DNA of 28,170 bases, from IMG/VR virus record IMGVR_UViG_3300037245_000263, positions 1-28,170 of that record. One strand, given 5' to 3'. The notes beneath the pieces were generated by a model. It had not been told where the DNA came from, did no database searches, and saw nothing but the letters and a program-made list of their open reading frames with translations. Source of the DNA: a virus. Shown here in pieces: positions 22,831-28,170 of the stretch. The position numbers and the translations under genes were made by a program. Numbering within the stretch: position 1 is the stretch's first letter; each line of letters begins with the position of its first letter.

Positions 22831-22863
22831 TTTGATTAGATTAAATAATTATTTGTATATTTG
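22831..22863 (+). promoter_or_regulatory. Bacteroidota-type promoter with perfect -7 box
   Basis: TTTG at 22831-22834, immediately after the MazG-like stop, is followed by 21 nt and TATATTTG at 22856-22863, a full match to TAnnTTTG. Transcription would start near 22869-22871, exactly where the structured RNA (element Y) begins. Confidence 0.8.
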
Positions 22864-22868
22864 CTTTA

Positions 22869-22963
22869 TAGTTATTGAGAACCACATTAGATAACTAAAT
22901 AAAAAAAATATTAAAAGCCTTATAGCTGATGAGAAGTGGTTCTCTCTGAAGTTATAAGGCTTT
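22869..22963 (+). ncRNA. Structured leader RNA with predicted kissing loops, element Y
   Basis: Hairpin 1 pairs TAGTTAT (22869-22875) with ATAACTA (22891-22897). Hairpin 2 pairs 22914-22927 with 22950-22963, 14 bp with one G-U, centred on AAAGCCTTATA and TATAAGGCTTT. The hairpin 1 loop holds GAGAACCAC (22877-22885), perfectly complementary to GTGGTTCTC (22936-22944) in the hairpin 2 loop. It repeats the architecture of element X at 20596 with different bases in every helix, as expected for an RNA under structural selection. It has its own promoter and ends 23 nt before the next ATG. Confidence 0.65.
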
Positions 22964-22986
22964 ATTAATTTAATAACTTTTATACT

Positions 22987-23187
22987 ATGATTACTAAATT
23001 TGAATGCCAAAAGAACTTAAATAATATTGAGTTTAAGAGAGAATTAAACAATGTTTTTGTAAATATTTCTTGTTGGGAAACAGGAGAATACAAAAGTGTT
23101 AGACTTACAGAGAGTAACTTATTTGATTTAATAGGGCAACTATTAAGAATGCAAGCAGAAATAAGAAAGGAGGCTCAAAATGGCTAA
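22987..23187 (+). CDS. Hypothetical protein downstream of structured leader
   Basis: This 66-residue protein has predicted beta-strands (FKRELNNVFVNISCWETGEY) and a C-terminal helix (LFDLIGQLLRMQAEIRKEAQ). It overlaps the replication initiator by 8 nt and supplies that gene's AGGAGG-like sequence (GAAAGGAGGC at 23165-23174). Any control by the leader RNA would act first on this gene and then on replication. Not recognised. Confidence 0.55.
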   Translation: MITKFECQKNLNNIEFKRELNNVFVNISCWETGEYKSVRLTESNLFDLIGQLLRMQAEIRKEAQNG

Positions 23188-23917
23188 GGATTTACCATAT
23201 TTTAAATTTTTTGTTTCTGAATGGAATGATGGGGATATAACATTAGAGGATTTTGAAACTCAAGGTTTGTTTATAAATTTATGCGCTTACTATTGGTCTA
23301 ATGAATGTGAGATAACATTATCAAAAGCAATTAAAAAGTTTAGACATATTAGCAAAGATTGTTTTGATAACTTAATTAGTGCCGAAATTATAAAGGTTGT
23401 TGACGATTTAATAATAATAAATTTTCTTGACGAACAAAAAGAAGAGAGAATACAAAATTCTAAGAGTAAAAGCAAGGGTGGTAGGGCTTCAGCTGAAGCG
23501 AGAAGACTTAAAAAGTTAGCAGAGAATCAACAGAAACTCAACACAAGTTCAACAGATGTTCAACAAGTGTTAAATTCTTGTTCAACAGAAACTCAAGTAT
23601 TAAGAGAAGAAGAGAGAAGAGAAGAGAAGAAGAGAGAAGAAAATAAAATAAACAAAAAAAAGATTGATTTAGATATTATTGATTTAGATGTAAAATGTAA
23701 AGAATTGTTATTGTATTGGATTAGTTACAGAAGAGATATAAATAAACCAATTAAAGCACAAGTAACTTTATTAGCTTTGGCAAAAAAAATAAAAAACAAA
23801 GGTTTTGATATTAGCAGTAAAGTTATTAATAATTCAATAGAAAACAATTACCAAGGTTTATTTTGGGATAACGTAAAAGAAACAAAAACTAAACCAAACA
23901 GAAACATAGCATTTTAA
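23180..23917 (+). CDS. Replication initiator / helicase loader (DUF1376-like N-terminus)
   Basis: The gene encodes 245 residues. The N-terminal domain (1-85: LPYFKFFVSEWNDGDITLED, FINLCAYYWSNECEIT) matches the DUF1376/Lin1244-type winged-helix domain of phage replisome organisers. Residues about 95-160 are a low-complexity linker rich in Gln, Ser, Glu and Arg. The C-terminal domain (about 170-245: LLLYWISYRRDINKPIKAQV, NSIENNYQGLFWDN) matches the helicase-interaction module of such proteins. As in lambda O, the linker-coding DNA carries an iteron array, the candidate origin. It is preceded by GGAGGC at good distance and sits 2 nt before the primase-helicase gene. Confidence 0.8.
   Translation: MAKDLPYFKFFVSEWNDGDITLEDFETQGLFINLCAYYWSNECEITLSKAIKKFRHISKDCFDNLISAEIIKVVDDLIIINFLDEQKEERIQNSKSKSKGGRASAEARRLKKLAENQQKLNTSSTDVQQVLNSCSTETQVLREEERREEKKREENKINKKKIDLDIIDLDVKCKELLLYWISYRRDINKPIKAQVTLLALAKKIKNKGFDISSKVINNSIENNYQGLFWDNVKETKTKPNRNIAF
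23527..23603 (+). repeat. Helically phased 11-bp iterons, candidate replication origin
   Basis: TCAACA occurs at 23527, 23538, 23549, 23560 and 23582, each exactly 11 bp (or 22 bp) apart; the positions at 23571 (TAAATT) and 23593 (TCAAGT) are degenerate copies in register. Because 11 is not a multiple of three, the period cannot come from a repeated peptide. One box per helical turn is the layout of initiator-binding iterons. A purine tract (about 23600-23640) and an A/T-rich stretch (23640-23690) follow, resembling the order in the lambda origin. Confidence 0.7.
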
Positions 23918-23919
23918 TT

Positions 23920-25713
23920 ATGAAAAATTTTATTGAATGGCTTGATATTGACCTAAGAGGTAAAACAAGCGGACAAACTAAAACTAAATGCCCTAATTGC
24001 GTTCATACATCAAAAGACAAAAGTAGTAGAGATTTATCTGTTAACATTTCTAAAGGCTTGGCAAACTGTCATAGGTGCGAAAGTGTAAGCGTTAGAGATA
24101 ACATACAAGCGGAAACAAAAAAAGAATATAAATTACCAGTACAGGAATGGAGAAACTATACAAATCTGTCTGATAACCTTGTTAAATATTTAGAAAGCAG
24201 AAATATAAAACAAAGTACTGCAATAGAATTAGGTTGGACTGAGGAGTTATATTGGCAACCATCAAAAAACAAAAAAGTAACTAATTTAGTTTTTAATACT
24301 TTTGAGGGTGATACACTTGTAAATAAAAAATACAGGAGTGGAGATAAAAAGTTTACACAGTCTGCTGGTACTAAATCTATTTTTTACAATATCAATTCTG
24401 CAATAGGGCAAAAAGAAATTTACATAGTAGAGGGTGAAATGGACGTGGCAAGCCTTTACGAAGTAGGAATTAAAAACGTAGTAAGTGTTCCAAACGGCGC
24501 AAATGATAATGACGATTTTTGGATTAATTCAGAAAAATATATTAAAGACATTGAAAGTTTTGTTATTGCAGTTGATAACGATGAGAAAGGAAACGAACTT
24601 AAAAACGCTATTGCGCACCGTTTAGGACGTCATAGATGTACTTTTATAGAGTTCGAGGGTAAAGATGCAAACGACGATTTAAACTCACTTAAACTTGATA
24701 AAACAGCTTTTAATAAAAAGAGATTCCCAGTAAGCGGAACATTTAGAATTTCAGATTTGTATGATGGTGTTTTAGATTTGTACGATAACGGACTACCAAA
24801 AACAATATATCCAAAATCAAAATATTTCGGAAACCTTAAAGACATATACTCCGAAATGTTAGGTCAATTAGTAGTTGCAACAGGTATGCCATCACATGGT
24901 AAAAGTACATTTACAGACTGGAAAGTTTTAAATTTAATAAAGGATTATAATTATAAAGCTAGTTGGTTTAGCCCAGAACACTCACCAATGGAATTATATC
25001 ATAGTTCACTAGCTGAAAAAGTTATAGGTAAAAACTTTTGGAAACAAAAAGGTAATGTAGGTAGAATGACTAAGGACGATTTAGATAAATACCATGAATG
25101 GTCAAATGATAAAATTTACTTAACTGATTGTGATGGTGGACAATTGCCAACTTGGGACTGGTTATTAGATAAATTCAAGGAACAAATGTACTCTTTTGGT
25201 ATTAATATTTTTGTTATAGATGCTTTTAATAAAGTACTATTGCCAAAGGGTAATAAGTTAGAGCAAATAAACATTGTACTAACTAAACTAACTCACTTTG
25301 CACAAGCTAATAATGTTTTAATTTACTTAGTTGCACACCCTACAAAGATGAAAAAAAGTGATGATGGTATTTATGATGTGCCAACTTTGTATGATGTTTC
25401 TGGTTCGGCTGATTTTAGAAACCAAACGCATTGCGGTTATACTATTTATAGAACTTTCGCAACAGATACAACAGACGATTATACAAGTTTTTACAATATG
25501 AAAACAAAATTTAGTTTTCAAGGTGAAATAGGTGCAAAGGTAGATTTTAAATATTGTGATATTAATGGACGTTACTATACAGAAGATAGTGGAATACCTA
25601 CACACAGTTTAATAGATGATGAAAAACCAGAGTTTCTATTGCCAATGGGTACAACCGAACAAGCATTTAAAAAACAACAAGATGATGAGTTTGACAATGA
25701 TTGCCCTTTTTAA
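23920..25713 (+). CDS. TOPRIM primase-DnaB-like helicase fusion
   Basis: This 597-residue bifunctional replication protein of T7 gp4 layout has a zinc finger (Cys24, Cys27, Cys50, Cys53), a TOPRIM primase domain (EGEMD at 171-175, DND at 219-221), and a RecA-like helicase domain with Walker A GMPSHGKST at 322-330, Walker B INIFVIDAFN and motif LIYLVAHPTK, then a DFRNQTH segment. It primes and unwinds DNA at the phage fork, presumably loaded by the product of the gene 2 nt upstream. The C-terminus DDEFDNDCPF resembles the acidic SSB-type tip of the DUF3127 protein. Confidence 0.88.
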   Translation: MKNFIEWLDIDLRGKTSGQTKTKCPNCVHTSKDKSSRDLSVNISKGLANCHRCESVSVRDNIQAETKKEYKLPVQEWRNYTNLSDNLVKYLESRNIKQSTAIELGWTEELYWQPSKNKKVTNLVFNTFEGDTLVNKKYRSGDKKFTQSAGTKSIFYNINSAIGQKEIYIVEGEMDVASLYEVGIKNVVSVPNGANDNDDFWINSEKYIKDIESFVIAVDNDEKGNELKNAIAHRLGRHRCTFIEFEGKDANDDLNSLKLDKTAFNKKRFPVSGTFRISDLYDGVLDLYDNGLPKTIYPKSKYFGNLKDIYSEMLGQLVVATGMPSHGKSTFTDWKVLNLIKDYNYKASWFSPEHSPMELYHSSLAEKVIGKNFWKQKGNVGRMTKDDLDKYHEWSNDKIYLTDCDGGQLPTWDWLLDKFKEQMYSFGINIFVIDAFNKVLLPKGNKLEQINIVLTKLTHFAQANNVLIYLVAHPTKMKKSDDGIYDVPTLYDVSGSADFRNQTHCGYTIYRTFATDTTDDYTSFYNMKTKFSFQGEIGAKVDFKYCDINGRYYTEDSGIPTHSLIDDEKPEFLLPMGTTEQAFKKQQDDEFDNDCPF

Positions 25714-25731
25714 ATAAAAAGAATATAATTA

Positions 25732-25764
25732 TTTGTATATTAATTATAATATTTATTATATTTG
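25732..25764 (+). promoter_or_regulatory. Bacteroidota-type promoter
   Basis: TTTG at 25732-25735, 21 nt, then TATATTTG at 25757-25764, a perfect -7 box. It shares a 19-bp segment with the promoter at 21534-21553. The next gene starts at 25789, 24 nt after the -7 box; a TTG at 25762 is inside the -7 box and cannot be a translation start. Confidence 0.8.
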
Positions 25765-25788
25765 ACAAACAAACTAAAAAGCAATAAA

Positions 25789-26148
25789 ATGACAAAGCAA
25801 GAAAAATATTTAGACTCATTAACTGGAGCAGTAATACTAAATCAATTAGCATTAAATTTTAACGAAGACTTAAAATACACTAAGTTTTATAAGCATGAGT
25901 TAAAAAAATCTTTAAACATGACTATTAAACATTTAATTAAGGCAGAGCAAAACGAGTTTGACTTAGTATTTGACGCAGAAGAAGAACGCACCGATTACAT
26001 AAGTAAAAATGTACTTACAATAATAGAAACAATAAGCAAGGGAGGTTTTACAGATATGGTTGTTATTGGTAATATATTATTAGCACACCAAAAAGACCCT
26101 AAAGCAATAGAGGGAATTGTAAAAAAGGTTTTGACTAATAAAAACTAA
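25789..26148 (+). CDS. Hypothetical helical protein
   Basis: The gene encodes 119 residues from the ATG at 25789, in AATAAAATG context downstream of a strong promoter. It is helical and charged (KQEKYLDSLTGAVILNQLAL, FYKHELKKSLNMTIKHLIKA) with a C-terminal helix (VVIGNILLAHQKDPKAIEG). I do not recognise the family. It opens the right-hand region of small, loosely spaced genes. Confidence 0.65.
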   Translation: MTKQEKYLDSLTGAVILNQLALNFNEDLKYTKFYKHELKKSLNMTIKHLIKAEQNEFDLVFDAEEERTDYISKNVLTIIETISKGGFTDMVVIGNILLAHQKDPKAIEGIVKKVLTNKN

Positions 26149-26223
26149 CTCATTTTATAAGGTGCGTGGCGACCTAAACAGCACAGACAATCTAATAATA
26201 ATTAAACTTTAAAAATATAACAG

Positions 26224-26457
26224 ATGAAAAATTTAATAACAAAATTAAGCTATTCATTTTATACATTTTTAGTTGCTTTTTTGGTTGGTTGCCAAGGAGG
26301 AACAAGTGGAGACAGCACAAAGAAAGCAAACAATGATTATAGTGATATAGTAGTTACTGAAATAGATGGGTGTGAATACGTTGTTTATAGAGGGTTTGAA
26401 AAGGGTGGTATAATACACAAAGCTAATTGCAAGAACTCCAACCACAATTGCAACTAA
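26224..26457 (+). CDS. Small lipoprotein
   Basis: This 77-residue protein has a lipoprotein signal with Cys23 as lipid attachment site (FYTFLVAFLVGCQGG). The mature part is about 55 residues and contains IDGCEYVVYRGFEKGGIIHK and ANCKNSNHNC; I think a C-x-Y with H-K-x-N-C arrangement occurs in other small Bacteroidota mobile-element lipoproteins. No acidic export signal follows Cys, so it may stay in the inner membrane. A superinfection-exclusion role is a reasonable guess from other phage lipoproteins, not shown here. The 75-nt gap before it holds a relatively GC-rich segment (26161-26185). Confidence 0.6.
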   Translation: MKNLITKLSYSFYTFLVAFLVGCQGGTSGDSTKKANNDYSDIVVTEIDGCEYVVYRGFEKGGIIHKANCKNSNHNCN

Positions 26458-26498
26458 CGGATGGTAATATGATTAGTACGATTTTAAAATATAAAATT

Positions 26499-26654
26499 AT
26501 GAATGAAGAACAGACTTTAATTTATTGGGAAAAGTGGTTAAAAGGAAAAGAATCTTTAATTAGACAATGCTGTGAGGAAATAGGTAATGCTGATACAAGT
26601 GAAGAAAGAAACTTTTACCACAGAGTTTATGGTTTAATACAAAGTAAGTATTAA
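26499..26654 (+). CDS. Hypothetical 51-residue protein
   Basis: I choose the ATG at 26499 (context ATAAAATTATG, shared with neighbouring genes) although the frame opens earlier at 26427 inside the lipoprotein gene. The product is helical (MNEEQTLIYWEKWLKGKES, IRQCCEEIGNADTSEERNFY). Not recognised. Helical peptides of this type, with 'LxxWExWLKxKE', are found among short phage early proteins. Confidence 0.5.
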   Translation: MNEEQTLIYWEKWLKGKESLIRQCCEEIGNADTSEERNFYHRVYGLIQSKY

Positions 26655-26731
26655 TTAATGCTAACGGTTAGTGTATGTACCGTTTGAGGTACGAAAATGG
26701 AATATAAACAATGTTATAAAATGTTTTAATT

Positions 26732-26920
26732 ATGGATGATGAAAATTATAATAAATTAATAGTTGATATGTTAGAAAAAAAAGAACTTGAAATGTGTGAG
26801 TTTCTTAACAAATATATGTCACAAGATGAAAGGAATAGGATAGGTGAAGATATCGTTAGGATAATGCCTAACTGTGCTGATATAGCTAAAATAAAAATTA
26901 AATTAATATCAAATATGTAA
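26732..26920 (+). CDS. Hypothetical 62-residue protein
   Basis: The gene starts in TTTTAATTATG context and encodes an acidic, helical protein (NYNKLIVDMLEKKELEMCEF, DERNRIGEDIVRIM). The 77-nt spacer before it has a small hairpin, GTACC (26683-26687) with GGTAC about 6 nt later. Not recognised. Confidence 0.5.
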   Translation: MDDENYNKLIVDMLEKKELEMCEFLNKYMSQDERNRIGEDIVRIMPNCADIAKIKIKLISNM

Positions 26921-26976
26921 TTGATATTTTACAACGTTTTGGATAAGTTTATTTACGTATTAAAAAACATAAAATT

Positions 26977-27294
26977 ATGATTACACGACAAAAATATTTA
27001 GAAGCATTAACCATTGTAGAAGCCTATCACGAGCAATTAAATTTATCTATTGTTATGCACTGCGTTGACAATAAATACAATATAGATGTTTCTGAAAAAG
27101 GATCGTATTTGTTATGTGAGGGTAAGGAATCGAATACAAAGTATTTAACCATAGGTAAAAAATATAAAATAACAGGAAAAAAAATAGGATGGTATGTAGG
27201 TGATAAAGAACACGTATGTATTCAGATAATTAATGATGTAGGTAAGTATTTTTGGATAAAACAAAACATTAAGAATCATTGGAGTTGTACCTAA
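26977..27294 (+). CDS. Hypothetical protein with SH3-like C-terminal part
   Basis: This 105-residue protein starts with a helix (ITRQKYLEALTIVEAYHEQL) of a kind I recognise from many short Bacteroidota phage proteins. Residues about 50-105 look like a small SH3-like beta-barrel (YLLCEGKESNTKYLTIGKKY, VCIQIINDVGKYFWI). The gene carries the only GATC site I find in the window (27101-27104). Function unknown. Confidence 0.55.
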   Translation: MITRQKYLEALTIVEAYHEQLNLSIVMHCVDNKYNIDVSEKGSYLLCEGKESNTKYLTIGKKYKITGKKIGWYVGDKEHVCIQIINDVGKYFWIKQNIKNHWSCT

Positions 27295-27321
27295 TGACCA
27301 AAAATAAGAAACGTAACGATT

Positions 27322-27582
27322 ATGAAAGATAAACTTAGGAAATTAGTAGAAGACTATACAGTAAGCAATGAAGCTGGACAGGAGCTATATGACGAGTTAT
27401 GTATTTTATTTGATGTTAGCAAATGTTTGCCGACTGAAAAGGAATACCTTGAAATTAGAAATGAATTAGCAAAAGAGCATATAGATAGACTTAGTAAACA
27501 ACCATTGTATTTTATACTTAGAGCAGGGATAGAGAAAGGAATGGACGCTATTATTAATAGAATTAAGGCAAATGATTGCTAA
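27322..27582 (+). CDS. Hypothetical protein
   Basis: The 86-residue product is helical and acidic (KLRKLVEDYTVSNEAGQELY, LEIRNELAKEHIDRLSKQPL) and ends in Cys. It starts 27 nt after the previous stop, preceded by GAAACGTAACGATTATG. Not recognised. Confidence 0.55.
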   Translation: MKDKLRKLVEDYTVSNEAGQELYDELCILFDVSKCLPTEKEYLEIRNELAKEHIDRLSKQPLYFILRAGIEKGMDAIINRIKANDC

Positions 27583-27639
27583 TGCCGAGAATAAAATTTG
27601 TTTTAATAAAATTTATTATTTGTTATTAACTGAAAAATT

Positions 27640-27813
27640 ATGAATGAAGTAGTACAAACTTGGATTGTTAACCACGCAAACGGAATAACGCAAATGTATA
27701 AAACTAAGGAAGGTTTTTATTATTTAGTTATACCCACATCAACAGGTAGTTGTTGGACTGACGTTTGCAAGAGTATAGATGAATACGAAGCTAAAAAGTA
27801 TATTGAAAAATAA
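27640..27813 (+). CDS. Hypothetical 57-residue protein
   Basis: The ATG at 27640 (context GAAAAATTATG) opens a 57-residue frame, beta-rich at first (MNEVVQTWIVNHANGITQMY, GFYYLVIPTSTGSCW) with a C-terminal helix (SIDEYEAKKYIEK). Its start context matches the other right-end genes. Not recognised. Confidence 0.5.
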   Translation: MNEVVQTWIVNHANGITQMYKTKEGFYYLVIPTSTGSCWTDVCKSIDEYEAKKYIEK

Positions 27814-27873
27814 TTTTATTGTTTATAACGTATGGTTATATGGTTAGATTTTTAACGGATTAAATACTATAAA

Positions 27874-28014
27874 ATGACAGAGGTAGAAAAAGAATTATTA
27901 GAGTGCTTAAAAGATTATATTAAGCAAACAGAAACAGCCCATTTACAAGAAGGTATTTGGTTCAACAAAGTTTATAAAGATGCAAAACAATTAGTTAAAA
28001 AATTAACTATATAA
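27874..28014 (+). CDS. Hypothetical 46-residue protein
   Basis: The ATG at 27874 opens a 46-residue helical frame (MTEVEKELLECLKDYIKQTE, FNKVYKDAKQLVKKLTI). The upstream 60 nt contain TTATAACG and TTAACGG strings similar to other spacers in the right-end array. Not recognised. Confidence 0.45.
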   Translation: MTEVEKELLECLKDYIKQTETAHLQEGIWFNKVYKDAKQLVKKLTI

Positions 28015-28017
28015 CGT

Positions 28018-28104
28018 GTTGTATGTCTTTTTTAATTGCATACAACTAAAGAGTAAACAACGTTTTAATGTTGTTTAATATTAGTTGTGAGCCGTTTTAA
28101 TGGC
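28018..28104 (+). repeat. Cluster of overlapping inverted repeats before the last gene
   Basis: Four inverted repeats lie within 87 nt: GTTGTATG (28018-28025) with CATACAAC (28039-28046); ACAACTAA (28042-28049) with TTAGTTGT (28081-28088); TAAACAAC (28054-28061) with GTTGTTTA (28070-28077), loop GTTTTAAT; and GCC (28091-28093) with GGC (28102-28104), again around the loop GTTTTAAT. The second and third nest into one long hairpin, which excludes the first. It could be an operator, an attenuator-like switch or a structured DNA site. Confidence 0.6.
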
Positions 28105-28120
28105 GTATTTTTAAATTTTG

Positions 28121-28128
28121 TATATTTA
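28121..28128 (+). promoter_or_regulatory. -7 promoter box before the last gene
   Basis: TATATTTA followed by CACTATG places the -7 element only 4 nt before the ATG at 28133, so the transcript would be leaderless or nearly so. The -33 position (TTTA at 28096-28099, 21 nt upstream) falls inside the last hairpin of the repeat cluster. Confidence 0.5.
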
Positions 28129-28132
28129 CACT

Positions 28133-28170
28133 ATGGCAAGAAAAAGAAAAACAAAAAAAGGATTAGGGGA
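28133..28170 (+). CDS. Start of a basic protein, cut by window edge
   Basis: The ATG at 28133 opens a frame reading MARKRKTKKGLG up to the edge. The strongly basic start suggests a nucleic-acid-binding protein, but only 12 residues are visible and no identity can be given. Confidence 0.4.
   Translation, partial: MARKRKTKKGLG

Noticed and set aside
23600-23645. The GAGAAG purine tract as a programmed frameshift site
   Set aside because: The frame continues without interruption on both sides and no alternative frame gives a sensible product. It is better explained as a charged linker next to the iteron array.
25762-25788. TTG start at 25762 for the gene after the primase-helicase
   Set aside because: It lies within the -7 promoter box, so it would not be in the transcript; ATG at 25789 is used instead.
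26427-26498. Upstream start at 26427 for the 51-residue gene
   Set aside because: It would overlap the lipoprotein gene and give an atypical Gln-rich leader; the ATG at 26499 has the start context shared by its neighbours.
1-28170. CRISPR array, tRNA genes, integrase or attachment site
   Set aside because: I saw no regularly spaced direct repeats of CRISPR length, no cloverleaf with CCA-type end, and no recombinase gene. The 11-bp iterons are far too short for CRISPR repeats.

Overview
The window is a stretch of an AT-rich genome (roughly 30% G+C by eye) of a tailed bacteriophage with siphovirus-like features, infecting a member of the Bacteroidota, most likely Flavobacteriia. The phage assignment rests on a portal, an XkdF-type protease/scaffold, an HK97-type major capsid protein, a tape measure, tail fibres and a lysis cassette. 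The host assignment rests on a BACON-like domain, a DUF3127 OB-fold protein, promoters of the TTTG-N21-TATATTTG type, start codons in an A/T-rich context with few Shine-Dalgarno sequences, and tail-tip families typical of Bacteroidota phages. Every gene I accept is on the + strand, usually with 0-20 nt gaps or short overlaps (often ATGA). Both ends cut through genes. No terminase, integrase, DNA polymerase, tRNA or CRISPR array is visible here.

Layout. Positions 1-5330 hold tail-tip and fibre proteins and three small genes. 5318-7240 is the tape measure, followed by two intrinsic terminators. 7412-13210 is the head and connector block: protease/scaffold, major capsid protein, tail-tube-like protein, a small protein, portal, adaptor-like protein, and a second tail-tube-like paralogue, with strong terminators after the tape measure, the capsid gene and the first tube-like gene. 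13210-15726 is a second fibre block with a lectin-like/PKD-like/DUF285-repeat protein, the likely receptor-binding protein. 15739-17651 is the lysis cassette (membrane protein, holin, amidase, a spanin that looks unimolecular), closed by a 13-bp terminator hairpin. The tape measure precedes the capsid and portal genes, which is unlike the canonical siphovirus order.

After a promoter near 17,800 come the early genes: a Cro-like regulator, ERF annealing protein, DUF3310, an SSB-like DUF3127 protein, an HNH protein, a NUMOD4/HNH/AP2 homing-type endonuclease, a RusA-type resolvase, a MazG-like pyrophosphohydrolase, a replication initiator and a TOPRIM primase-helicase. The right end (25.8-28.17 kb) is a loosely packed array of small orphan genes with longer, structured spacers.

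The most unusual signals are these. (1) An array of TCAACA boxes spaced exactly 11 bp apart inside the replication initiator gene looks like a helically phased phage origin. (2) Two intergenic RNAs (20596-20685 and 22869-22963) share one architecture despite different sequence: hairpin 1 and hairpin 2 whose loops are perfectly complementary over 8-9 nt. (3) GATC is almost absent (one copy found by eye), and GGCC was found only inside the homing-endonuclease gene (six copies). (4) A nested inverted-repeat cluster lies just before the last gene.
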